Source: an uncultured Pseudomonadota bacterium (GTDB taxonomy: Bacteria; Pseudomonadota; Gammaproteobacteria; Burkholderiales; Thiobacillaceae). Taken from it: DNA of 15,794 nt. How positions within the stretch are numbered: the stretch's first letter is position 1; every line of letters begins with the position of its first letter. The stretch covers positions 1-15,794 of the forward strand of contig CAIXFP010000643.1 of NCBI GenBank assembly GCA_903918705.1. The letters are read 5' to 3'. The notes under the pieces are model-generated. The model saw only the letters and a program-made list of their open reading frames with translations, was not told where the DNA came from and ran no database searches. Shown one piece after another: positions 1 to 5,754 of the stretch. Made by a program: the position numbers and the translations under genes.

Positions 1-1285
1 ATCCCGCCTGTTTCTCGAAACAACGCGCCGCCGCTGCCACGGTGGCGTCGATGTCGGCGTCCGTATGGGCCGCCGAGACGAAGCCGGCCTCGAAGGCGGA
101 CGGCGCCAGGTAGACGCCTTCCAGCAGCATCAGGTGGAAGAAGCGGTTGAAGCTCTCCTTGTCCGAGGCCATCACTTCCGCATAGGAAGTGGGCGGGGTG
201 GCGCGGAAGTAGATGCCGAACATGCCGCCCACGCTATCGGCGCAGGCCACCACGCCGGCATCATTGGCGGCGGCGTTGAAGCCGTCCACCAGGCGCTTCG
301 TCTTGGCGGTGAGGGCCTCGAAGAAGCCGGGGACGGAGATTTTCTCCAGAGTCTTCAGGCCCGCCGCCACCGCCACCGGATTGCCCGAGAGGGTGCCGGC
401 CTGGTAGACCGGGCCCAGGGGCGCCATCTTGTCCATGATCTCGGCACGTCCGCCGAAGGCGCCCACCGGCATGCCGCCGCCGATGACCTTGCCCAGGGTG
501 GTGAGGTCCGGCTTGATGCCGTAGAGACCCTGGACACAGCCGGCGCCGACGCGGAAGCCGGTCATCACCTCGTCGAAGATCAACACGGCGCCATGATTCG
601 TGCAGTTCTCGCGCAGGGCTTCCAGGAAACCGGCCTTCGGCTTGATCAAATTCATGTTGCCGGCCACCGCCTCGACGATGACGCAGGCGATCTCGCCCCC
701 CTTGGCGGCGAACAACTGGTTCACCTGGTCGATGTCGTTGTAGTCCAGCACCAGGGTGTGGCCGGAACAGTCGGCGGGCACGCCGGCGGAGCTGGGCTGG
801 CCGAAGGTGAGCAGGCCGGACCCGGCCTTCACCAGCAGGCTGTCGGCGTGGCCGTGGTAGCAGCCCTCGAACTTCACCAGGGTGGAACGCCCGGTATAGC
901 CGCGCGCCAGGCGGATGGCGCTCATGGTGGCCTCGGTGCCGGAACTGACCAGGCGCAGCTTCTCCAGGCTGGGCAGCATGGCCACCAGTTTTTCCGCCAT
1001 CACCAGTTCCATTTCCGTGGGGGCGCCGAAGGACAGGCCCAATTCCGCCGTCTCCTGCACGACTTTGACCACGTCCGGATCGGCATGGCCCAGGATCAGC
1101 GGCCCCCAGGAACCGACGTAGTCCAGGTAGGACTTGCCGTCCGCGTCCCACACCCGGCTGCCCGCGCCTTTCGTGAAGAAGCGCGGCGTGCCGCCCACCG
1201 AGCGGAAGGCGCGCACCGGCGAGTTGACGCCGCCGGGAATGACTTTCTGGGATTGTTCGAACAACTGGTCGTTACGGGATGTCAT
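1..1285 (-). CDS. hemL: Glutamate-1-semialdehyde 2,1-aminomutase (3' end cut by window edge)
   Basis: This PLP enzyme converts glutamate-1-semialdehyde to 5-aminolevulinate, the C5-pathway precursor of haem and other tetrapyrroles, in the cytosol. Read from the ATG at 1285, the protein begins MTSRNDQLFEQSQKVIPGGV and is open to base 1. The window holds about 428 codons, close to the whole family length (about 427), so only the last residue or so and the stop are missing. Visible hallmarks are the SSGTEATMSAIRLARG segment, the PLP-pyridine Asp in IFDEVMTGFRV (about D238), and the Schiff-base lysine in LGKVIGGGMPVGAFGG (K266, codon 488-490). Its ATG overlaps the thiE stop (ATGA at 1285-1282), so it is translationally coupled and last of a thiD-thiE-hemL transcription unit. 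The family assignment is secure. A long open frame on the opposite strand (65-1540) is a codon-bias shadow of this gene. Confidence 0.97.
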   Translation of the reverse strand, partial: MTSRNDQLFEQSQKVIPGGVNSPVRAFRSVGGTPRFFTKGAGSRVWDADGKSYLDYVGSWGPLILGHADPDVVKVVQETAELGLSFGAPTEMELVMAEKLVAMLPSLEKLRLVSSGTEATMSAIRLARGYTGRSTLVKFEGCYHGHADSLLVKAGSGLLTFGQPSSAGVPADCSGHTLVLDYNDIDQVNQLFAAKGGEIACVIVEAVAGNMNLIKPKAGFLEALRENCTNHGAVLIFDEVMTGFRVGAGCVQGLYGIKPDLTTLGKVIGGGMPVGAFGGRAEIMDKMAPLGPVYQAGTLSGNPVAVAAGLKTLEKISVPGFFEALTAKTKRLVDGFNAAANDAGVVACADSVGGMFGIYFRATPPTSYAEVMASDKESFNRFFHLMLLEGVYLAPSAFEAGFVSAAHTDADIDATVAAAARCFEKQAG

Positions 1286-2007
1286 GTATTCCTGTCCTCG
1301 AAAAGCTGGGTGAATTGTCGGGTGGCCTGGCCGGGGTCGGGCGCATCGTACAGCGCGCTGATCACCGCCAGCATATCCGCGCCCGCCCGCAACAGCGGGG
1401 CCGCATTATCCAGGGTGATGCCGCCGATGGCACAGAGGGGCAAACCGCTTTGTGCGCGAGCCGCCGGCAGGATGGCGGGATCGGCGCGCGCCGCCAGGGG
1501 CTTGCTGGGAGAAGCGAAGAAACTGCCGAAGGCGATGTAATCGGCGCCCGCGCGTTCCGCGCCCAGTGCCAGGCCCAGGCTCCGGTAGCAGGACGCGCCG
1601 AGTAGCTTCGTGGCCCCCAGACGCGCGCGGGCGGCGGCGAGTTCGCCGTCGTCCTCGCCCAGATGCGCGCCGTCGGCTTCCGAGAACAAGGCCAGATCGA
1701 GGTCGTCGTTGATGATCAGCAGGGCGCCATATCGCCGGGTCAGCCCGCGCAAAGCCACCGCCTGTTCCTGGCGATGGCAGCCGGAGGCCGCCTTGTTGCG
1801 ATATTGCAGAAGCCCGCATCCGGCGGCCAGGATCGCTTCCGTGACGTCCAGCAGGCGCCGGGTGTCGGGCCAATCCGGGGTGATGGCATAGAGGCCTTTC
1901 AATGTATCCGGCGCAGCCGCACGACGCTCCCCTCTCCCCCCGGGAGAGGGGCTGGGGGTGAGGAAGCTAGGGTTGCGTTGGCAGGAAGGGGATTGATCAC
2001 TCTTCAT
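1282..2007 (-). CDS. thiE: Thiamine-phosphate synthase
   Basis: The enzyme couples HMP-pyrophosphate with the thiazole phosphate to give thiamine monophosphate, in a TIM-barrel fold. Recognisable segments in order are LKGLYAITPDW at the barrel start, LLQYRNK (substrate diphosphate binding), LLIINDDLDLA (Mg-binding Asp), GAHLGEDD, YIAFGSFFASPSKP (diphosphate/thiazole loop) and LCAIGGI. The stop overlaps the hemL ATG. The start is uncertain. ATGs at 2010 and 2007 overlap the thiD end by 11-14 bases but add about 35 residues before the conserved core, and a palindromic repeat encodes part of that extension (SFLTPSPSPGGRGER). An in-frame TTG at 1902 would give 206 residues, the normal family length, but has a poor ribosome site. 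I give the ATG at 2007, where GGTGA lies 5 bases upstream. Function is confident; the N-terminus is not. Confidence 0.9.
   Translation of the reverse strand: MKSDQSPSCQRNPSFLTPSPSPGGRGERRAAAPDTLKGLYAITPDWPDTRRLLDVTEAILAAGCGLLQYRNKAASGCHRQEQAVALRGLTRRYGALLIINDDLDLALFSEADGAHLGEDDGELAAARARLGATKLLGASCYRSLGLALGAERAGADYIAFGSFFASPSKPLAARADPAILPAARAQSGLPLCAIGGITLDNAAPLLRAGADMLAVISALYDAPDPGQATRQFTQLFEDRNT
1929..1963. repeat. GC-rich palindromic repeat at the thiD-thiE junction
   Basis: A perfect 10-bp inverted repeat, CCCCTCTCCC (1929-1938) with GGGAGAGGGG (1942-1951) and a 3-base loop, is followed by GCTGGGGGTGAGG (1951-1963). The layout (C-rich arm, G-rich arm, then a GGGTGAGG tail) matches a dispersed repeat I recognise from many GC-rich proteobacterial genomes, where it usually sits between genes and often appears as spurious LTPSPSPGGRGE peptide in predicted proteins. 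Only one copy is in this window, so its dispersed nature is recalled, not observed. If translation of thiE starts at 2007 the repeat is coding; if it starts at 1902 the repeat is intergenic. Confidence 0.7.
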
Positions 2008-2845
2008 CATCGTCACCGTGCACCCAATACATGCGATCCGGGATGTGTTGCCCCATGCCGGGACGATACGCATGTTTCAAGGTCTGCCACGTATAGGCCT
2101 GGGCTTCCCGTGCGGCTTCGTCCACGTCCTGGCCCAGGGCGAGAAAACCCGCCAGGGCGGCGGCCAGGGTACAGCCGGAACCATGATAGGAGCCGGGCAG
2201 CCGTTCCCAGTTCTGGCGGTGCACCACGCCGCGGGTGTTGTACAAGGTGTTGACCACCTGAGTGCCCTGCTCGTGGGCGCCGGTGATCAGCACGTATTCG
2301 CAGCCCAGGTCGATGAGGCGACGGGCACAGGTGGAGAGTTCGGTCGCCTCATCTCCCGTCTCCGATTCGTCGTCCTCGTCGTCCTCGAAAGATTCGGCCA
2401 GTCGGCGGGCCTCCAGGCTGTTGGGCGTGAGCACCGTGGTCTGGGGCAACAGCAGGTCGATCATGGCCCGCATCAGTTCTTCGTTGGCGAGGGGGTCGCC
2501 GCGCCCCGAGGTCAAAACCGGATCCAGCACCAGCGGAATGTCGGGGTAGTCGGAAACCACTTCGGCGATGGCAGCCACCGCCTCCACGCTGCCGATCATG
2601 CCGATCTTGATGGCCGCCACCGGCATGTCCTCCAATACGCTGCGCGCCTGGTCGGCAATCCAGTCCGCCTCCATGGGCAGGAAGTCGTCCACCCCCACGG
2701 TGTCTTGTACGGTGACCGCGGTAACCACGGACAGCGGATGGCAGCCGAGGCTGGCCAGGGTCAGGACATCGGCCTGAAGGCCGGCGCCGCCGGTCGGGTC
2801 GGTGCCGGCAAATACCAGCACAATGGGCGGGGTGGTCGTGGTCAT
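1997..2845 (-). CDS. thiD: Hydroxymethylpyrimidine/phosphomethylpyrimidine kinase
   Basis: This ribokinase-fold enzyme phosphorylates HMP and then HMP-P to give the HMP-PP used by ThiE. The 282-residue protein starts MTTTTPPIVLVFAGTDPTGG. The pyrimidine-binding motif AGTDPTGGAGLQAD is at residues 13-26, VLDPV at 106-110, TPNSLEA at 140-146, and the anion-hole/catalytic loop GSYHGSGCTLAAA near residue 220. It is slightly longer than usual (about 265-270) because of an acidic low-complexity insert at about residues 151-169 (SFEDDEDDESETGDE), followed by an acidic C-terminus (HGDDDEE). It is the first gene of the minus-strand operon and is divergent from the rubredoxin gene 66 bases away. No TPP-riboswitch-like leader fits in that gap. 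Confidence 0.95.
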   Translation of the reverse strand: MTTTTPPIVLVFAGTDPTGGAGLQADVLTLASLGCHPLSVVTAVTVQDTVGVDDFLPMEADWIADQARSVLEDMPVAAIKIGMIGSVEAVAAIAEVVSDYPDIPLVLDPVLTSGRGDPLANEELMRAMIDLLLPQTTVLTPNSLEARRLAESFEDDEDDESETGDEATELSTCARRLIDLGCEYVLITGAHEQGTQVVNTLYNTRGVVHRQNWERLPGSYHGSGCTLAAALAGFLALGQDVDEAAREAQAYTWQTLKHAYRPGMGQHIPDRMYWVHGDDDEE

Positions 2846-2911
2846 GCTTGGCTTGTGCGGGAGGGCGGGGCAGAATGCGATCTTATTACATAAGTACTAA
2901 CTGGCTTAGCG
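2846..2911. promoter_or_regulatory. Divergent intergenic region, thiD / rubredoxin
   Basis: These 66 bases separate two divergently transcribed genes and should therefore carry both promoters, unless those lie inside the coding regions. The stretch 2881-2903 (TCTTATTACATAAGTACTAA) is conspicuously A/T-rich against its surroundings and includes TATTAC and TACATA as possible -10-like hexamers on the plus strand and TAAGAT on the minus strand. I find no well-spaced, consensus-quality -35 partner for any of them. The assignment rests on position and base composition, not on a clear promoter match. Confidence 0.35.
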
Positions 2912-3082
2912 ATGGGATATCGAACCTGGATGTGTTTGCTGTGCGGCTACCTCTACGACGAGGCCGAGGGAAGCCCGGACGAGGGCATTCCGGCCGGCAC
3001 GCGCTGGGCCGACGTACCACCCAACTGGACCTGTCCGGAATGCGGCGCGCGCAAGGAAGATTTCGAGATGGTGGCAATTTGA
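2912..3082 (+). CDS. Rubredoxin
   Basis: A 56-residue one-iron electron-transfer protein with the complete rubredoxin pattern: MCLLCGYLYDEAEG (C8, C11), GTRWADVPPNWTCPECG (C41, C44) and the typical end KEDFEMV. The four Cys form the Fe(SCys)4 site, and the aromatic Tyr/Trp residues of the family core are in place. The ATG at 2912 gives the standard length; the residues before it would be non-homologous. There is no signal peptide, so it is cytosolic. Single rubredoxins are commonly found next to the Pil chemosensory genes in betaproteobacteria. Their redox partner is not evident here, since no rubredoxin reductase or alkane hydroxylase is present. It is the first gene on the plus strand, 84 bases upstream of the binding protein-rhodanese gene, with no terminator seen between them. 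Confidence 0.95.
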   Translation: MGYRTWMCLLCGYLYDEAEGSPDEGIPAGTRWADVPPNWTCPECGARKEDFEMVAI

Positions 3083-3154
3083 TCGCTATCCGTACAGAAT
3101 GGCCGCCGCTGCGGTCTACATGCGCCGGGGAGGCGCTCCAAGGGCCGCGGTAAC

Positions 3155-3161
3155 AAGGAGG
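3155..3161 (+). promoter_or_regulatory. Strong ribosome binding site of the PhnD-rhodanese gene
   Basis: AAGGAGG lies 5 bases upstream of the ATG at 3167 and is a near-perfect Shine-Dalgarno sequence, stronger than those of the neighbouring pil genes. It fixes the start and suggests the secreted protein is made in higher amounts than the signalling proteins that follow. Confidence 0.8.
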
Positions 3162-3166
3162 AATAC

Positions 3167-4357
3167 ATGCGCTGGATCATCACCACACTCGTCGCTCTGT
3201 TCGCGACCGTCTCGGTCGTCAATGCCCACGCAAAAGAAGAATTGCTGTTCAACGTCACCCTGGATTACGACCAGGAACGTGACCACATCGCCACCCAGAG
3301 CGTTTTCAACGATCTGTCCCGGCATCTCTCCAGTGCCATAGGCCAGCCGGTGAAACTGGTGATGACCCAGAACGCGGAGCGGGTGGGCGAGCGCATCCGC
3401 ACCAATGCCTACGCCATGGTCCTGGCCCCGGCGCAACTGGTGGGCCTGGCCATGCGCAATGGCTATACCCCCGTGGCGAAGACCGAGAAGAACACCGCCC
3501 TGGTGCTGGTCGCGCGCAAGAGTTCCCACATCAACTCCCTGGCGGATGCGCGCGACAAGCGCATCGCCCTGCCCCACCAGGAATCCCTGGTGAGCTACCT
3601 GTTCAAGGGAGAAATGAACGCCCTGGGCCTGTCGCCCTCCACCTACTTCAGCCAGGTCATGCACATGAATCAGTATGGCGCCGTGCTTTATGCCCTGGGC
3701 ATCGGCCAGTCCGATCTGGCGGCGATGAAGGAGGAGGTGGCGAAGGACTGGATCGCCCATGACAAGGATGCAATGGTGGTCAAGACTTTCGGCCAGGTGC
3801 CCGCCGCCGGCGTAGTGGTGAACGACAAACTGGAGGAGAGCGTCAAGGACAAGATACGCTCCGCCTTCACCCGGATCGACCACGACCTGGAAAACCGCCT
3901 GAACAAGGTGAAATTCGGCAGTTTCGATCCCGCCGACAAGCACGACTTCGAATATGTCGCCACACGCGGCTTCTTCACGCCGGAAACCTTGCCCGGGGCC
4001 ACCATCGTCACCGCCGAGCAGGTCCGGAAAATGATGGGCCAGGGCGTGCCGCTGTACGATGTCCGCCCCCTGGCGCATCGCCGCAACGGCTACATTCCGG
4101 GTTCCATCAGCCTCCCCTACGAATTGAACAGCCCCAAGGAAGTCGATTACGACGACGGCGTCGACCGCTTCGACCTGTCCAAACTGCCCCACGACAAGAA
4201 CGCGCCGATGATTTTCCAGTGCAACGGCGCGGAATGCTGGTTCAGCTACAAGGCGGTGCGCTACGCGGTCAAGCGCGGTTACAAACGAGTCTACTGGTTC
4301 CGCACCGGTCTGCCGGCGTGGAAAGCGGCGGGCTACCCGATCCATCCGGGTTCCTGA
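3167..4357 (+). CDS. Secreted PhnD-like substrate-binding protein fused to a rhodanese domain
   Basis: A 396-residue exported protein. Residues 1-22 are a signal peptide (MRWIITTLVALFATVSVVNAHA). Residues about 24-275 resemble periplasmic binding proteins of the PhnD/phosphate-phosphonate family: LLFNVTLDYDQERDH at the start, a Gln-Asn/Ala-Tyr-Ala-Met lobe, LADARDKRIALP, then a hinge and second lobe ending DHDLENRLNKV. The usual Ser/Thr-rich ligand loop (DPxSxSG) is replaced by PHQESLVSYLF (136-146), so phosphonate is an unlikely ligand. Residues about 280-396 are a rhodanese domain with LYDVRP, the NGYIPGSISLPYE signature and an active loop QCNGAECWFSYKA containing C352 and C357. No ABC permease or ATPase gene is nearby. 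It is 27 bases upstream of pilG, so probably co-transcribed. Transport is therefore doubtful; a sensing or sulfur/redox role is inferred, not shown. Confidence 0.88.
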   Translation: MRWIITTLVALFATVSVVNAHAKEELLFNVTLDYDQERDHIATQSVFNDLSRHLSSAIGQPVKLVMTQNAERVGERIRTNAYAMVLAPAQLVGLAMRNGYTPVAKTEKNTALVLVARKSSHINSLADARDKRIALPHQESLVSYLFKGEMNALGLSPSTYFSQVMHMNQYGAVLYALGIGQSDLAAMKEEVAKDWIAHDKDAMVVKTFGQVPAAGVVVNDKLEESVKDKIRSAFTRIDHDLENRLNKVKFGSFDPADKHDFEYVATRGFFTPETLPGATIVTAEQVRKMMGQGVPLYDVRPLAHRRNGYIPGSISLPYELNSPKEVDYDDGVDRFDLSKLPHDKNAPMIFQCNGAECWFSYKAVRYAVKRGYKRVYWFRTGLPAWKAAGYPIHPGS

Positions 4358-4384
4358 CCTGAATCTGAGCCTACGGAGGGCCGA

Positions 4385-4780
4385 GTGGACAATACCAACA
4401 ATCTGGCGGGTGCCAAGGTGATGGTGATCGACGACAGCAACACCATCCGTCGCAGCGCCGAGATCTTTCTCTTGCAGACCGGTTGCGAAGTGATTCTGGC
4501 GGAAGACGGCTTCGATGCCTTGTCCAAGATCGCCGACCACCACCCTGAAGTCATCTTCGTGGACATCATGATGCCGCGCCTGGACGGCTACCAGACCTGT
4601 GCGCTGATCAAGAAGAATGCCCGTTTTCGCGATACCCCGGTGATCATGCTTTCCAGCAAGGATGGCCTGTTCGACCGGGCGCGCGGGCGCATGGTGGGCT
4701 CCGACGAATACCTGACCAAGCCCTTCACCAAGGACACCCTGCTCGATGCCGTGCGCCGCCACCGCCCACGGCCTGCCTGA
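4385..4780 (+). CDS. pilG: Twitching motility response regulator PilG
   Basis: A 131-residue single-domain receiver. It has the acidic pair D16-D17 (VMVIDDSNTIRRSAE), phospho-acceptor D60 in VIFVDIMMPRLDGY, the switch Ser in MLSSKD and K112 in YLTKPF. The sequence SNTIRRSAEIFL is characteristic of PilG. In characterised systems phospho-PilG, phosphorylated by the Pil-type CheA, promotes PilB-driven pilus extension and activates adenylate cyclase. The start is a GTG at 4385 with GGAGGG (4375-4380) 4 bases upstream; no ATG fits. It is followed by pilH after 24 bases. All catalytic positions are intact, and the assignment is secure from sequence and gene order. Confidence 0.95.
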   Translation: MDNTNNLAGAKVMVIDDSNTIRRSAEIFLLQTGCEVILAEDGFDALSKIADHHPEVIFVDIMMPRLDGYQTCALIKKNARFRDTPVIMLSSKDGLFDRARGRMVGSDEYLTKPFTKDTLLDAVRRHRPRPA

Positions 4781-4804
4781 TCATAAAAAGCGAAGAGGAA
4801 CACC

Positions 4805-5173
4805 ATGCCGATCAAGACCATCCTGGTCGTGGACGATTCACCCACCGAGCGATATTTCCTTTCCGACCTTCTGCGCAAGAATGGTTTTGACGTCGTCGCC
4901 GCCGAGACGGGCGAAGACGGCGTGGCCAAGGCCAAACTGGAAAAACCCGACCTGATCCTGATGGATGTGGTCATGCCCGGACTCAATGGCTTTCAAGCCA
5001 CCCGGATGCTCTCGCGCGACCCGGCCACCCAGTCGATACCCGTCATCATGTGCACCACCAAGAGCCAGGAGACCGATCGCGTCTGGGGCCTGCGCCAGGG
5101 AGCCATCGACTACCTGGTCAAACCGATCGTGGCCGAGCAATTGCTGGCCAAGATCCAGTCCCTGGGAAAGTAG
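4805..5173 (+). CDS. pilH: Twitching motility response regulator PilH
   Basis: A 122-residue single-domain receiver. It has D10-D11 (ILVVDDSPTERYFL), phospho-acceptor D54 in LILMDVVMPGLNGFQATR, the Thr pair in MCTTKSQETDRVWG and K106 in YLVKPI. The NGFQATR and TTKxQETDxVWGxRQGA segments separate PilH from PilG. PilH is thought to act as the antagonistic output or phosphate sink favouring retraction. The ATG at 4805 has AGAGGA (4794-4799) at good spacing. It lies between pilG and pilI in the canonical order. Nothing is missing. Confidence 0.95.
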   Translation: MPIKTILVVDDSPTERYFLSDLLRKNGFDVVAAETGEDGVAKAKLEKPDLILMDVVMPGLNGFQATRMLSRDPATQSIPVIMCTTKSQETDRVWGLRQGAIDYLVKPIVAEQLLAKIQSLGK

Positions 5174-5189
5174 CCGTGCGGGCGACGCC

Positions 5190-5702
5190 ATGAAGGACAA
5201 ACAAAGTCTTCGTGACTTCCAGACCCAGCTTGCCGACAAACTGCGCGCCGCGCAATCGGCCACCGGGCCCTCGTCGAAGCTGGGCTTCGTCGCCGGCGGC
5301 CGCAACTGGCTGGTCAGCCTGGAACAGATCAACGAAGTGGTGACCGTACCGGATTTGATCGCCGTGCCCTGGGCGCAACCCTGGTTTTCCGGGGTCGCCA
5401 GCGTGCGCGGAGCCCTGTTCGGTTGCACCGATCTGGGCGCTTTCCTCAAGCTGTCGGAAGCGTTGCCGCAGGGCGAGGCACATCTGCTGCTCGCGCATCC
5501 CCGATTCGGTGTCAATGCCGCCCTGCGCATCGACCGCACCCTGGGCCTGCGCGCCGTGGAAGGGCTGCGGCCCGAGACAGCGCCGGTGCCCGCATCACCC
5601 TGGGTTGCCGCATACTGGCGCGGCCTGGACGATCAGGTGTGGGCTGAACTGAATGTGGAAAAACTGGTTGCGGCCCCTGCCTTTCTGGAAGCGGGTTTGT
5701 AA
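5190..5702 (+). CDS. pilI: CheW-like adaptor PilI
   Basis: A 170-residue CheW-type scaffold that links the receptor PilJ to the kinase PilL. After a helical N-terminus (SLRDFQTQLADKLRAAQ) comes the CheW beta-fold: KLGFVAGGRNWLVSLEQINEVV, VPWAQPWFSGVASVRGALFGCTDLGAFL and LLLAHPRFGVNAALRIDRTLGL. SVRG plus the following xxDLxxFL match the CheW consensus. The ATG at 5190 is 16 bases after the pilH stop and has no clear Shine-Dalgarno sequence, so translation probably depends on coupling with pilH. An upstream open extension in this frame (from 4965) lies inside pilH and is a shadow. Confidence 0.93.
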   Translation: MKDKQSLRDFQTQLADKLRAAQSATGPSSKLGFVAGGRNWLVSLEQINEVVTVPDLIAVPWAQPWFSGVASVRGALFGCTDLGAFLKLSEALPQGEAHLLLAHPRFGVNAALRIDRTLGLRAVEGLRPETAPVPASPWVAAYWRGLDDQVWAELNVEKLVAAPAFLEAGL

Positions 5703-5709
5703 ATGAACT

Positions 5710-5725
5710 CTCCGCGATGGCGGAG
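5710..5725 (+). other. Intercistronic hairpin between pilI and pilJ
   Basis: CTCCGC (5710-5715), loop GATG and GCGGAG (5720-5725) form a perfect 6-bp stem in the 52-base gap between the pilI stop and the pilJ start. There is no T-tract, so it is not a terminator. It lies upstream of the pilJ ribosome site (GGAGGG, 5740-5745). A role in mRNA stability or processing is possible but is inference only. Confidence 0.4.
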
Positions 5726-5754
5726 GCAGTGAAGGATCTGGAGGGATAAAGGCA

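Noticed and set aside
65..1540. Long plus-strand open frame opposite hemL and thiE
   Set aside because: It is His/Gly/Ala/Glu-rich with no recognisable domain, and lies antisense to two clear enzyme genes; typical third-position GC shadow.
2846..2911. TPP riboswitch upstream of thiD
   Set aside because: The gap is only 66 bases and contains neither the CUGAGA-type core nor the second conserved helix, so no THI element fits.
3083..3166. Terminator or internal promoter between rubredoxin and the PhnD-rhodanese gene
   Set aside because: No stem followed by a T-tract and no -35/-10 pair with acceptable spacing; only the strong ribosome site is clear.
3167..4100. Phosphonate ABC transporter component (phnD proper)
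   Set aside because: No permease or ATPase neighbour, the Ser-rich phosphonate loop is absent, and a rhodanese domain is fused; a transport role is not supported.
3116..4762. 548-codon minus-strand open frame opposite the PhnD-rhodanese gene and pilG
   Set aside because: Antisense to two genes with clear domains; low-complexity His/Gln/Val-rich translation.
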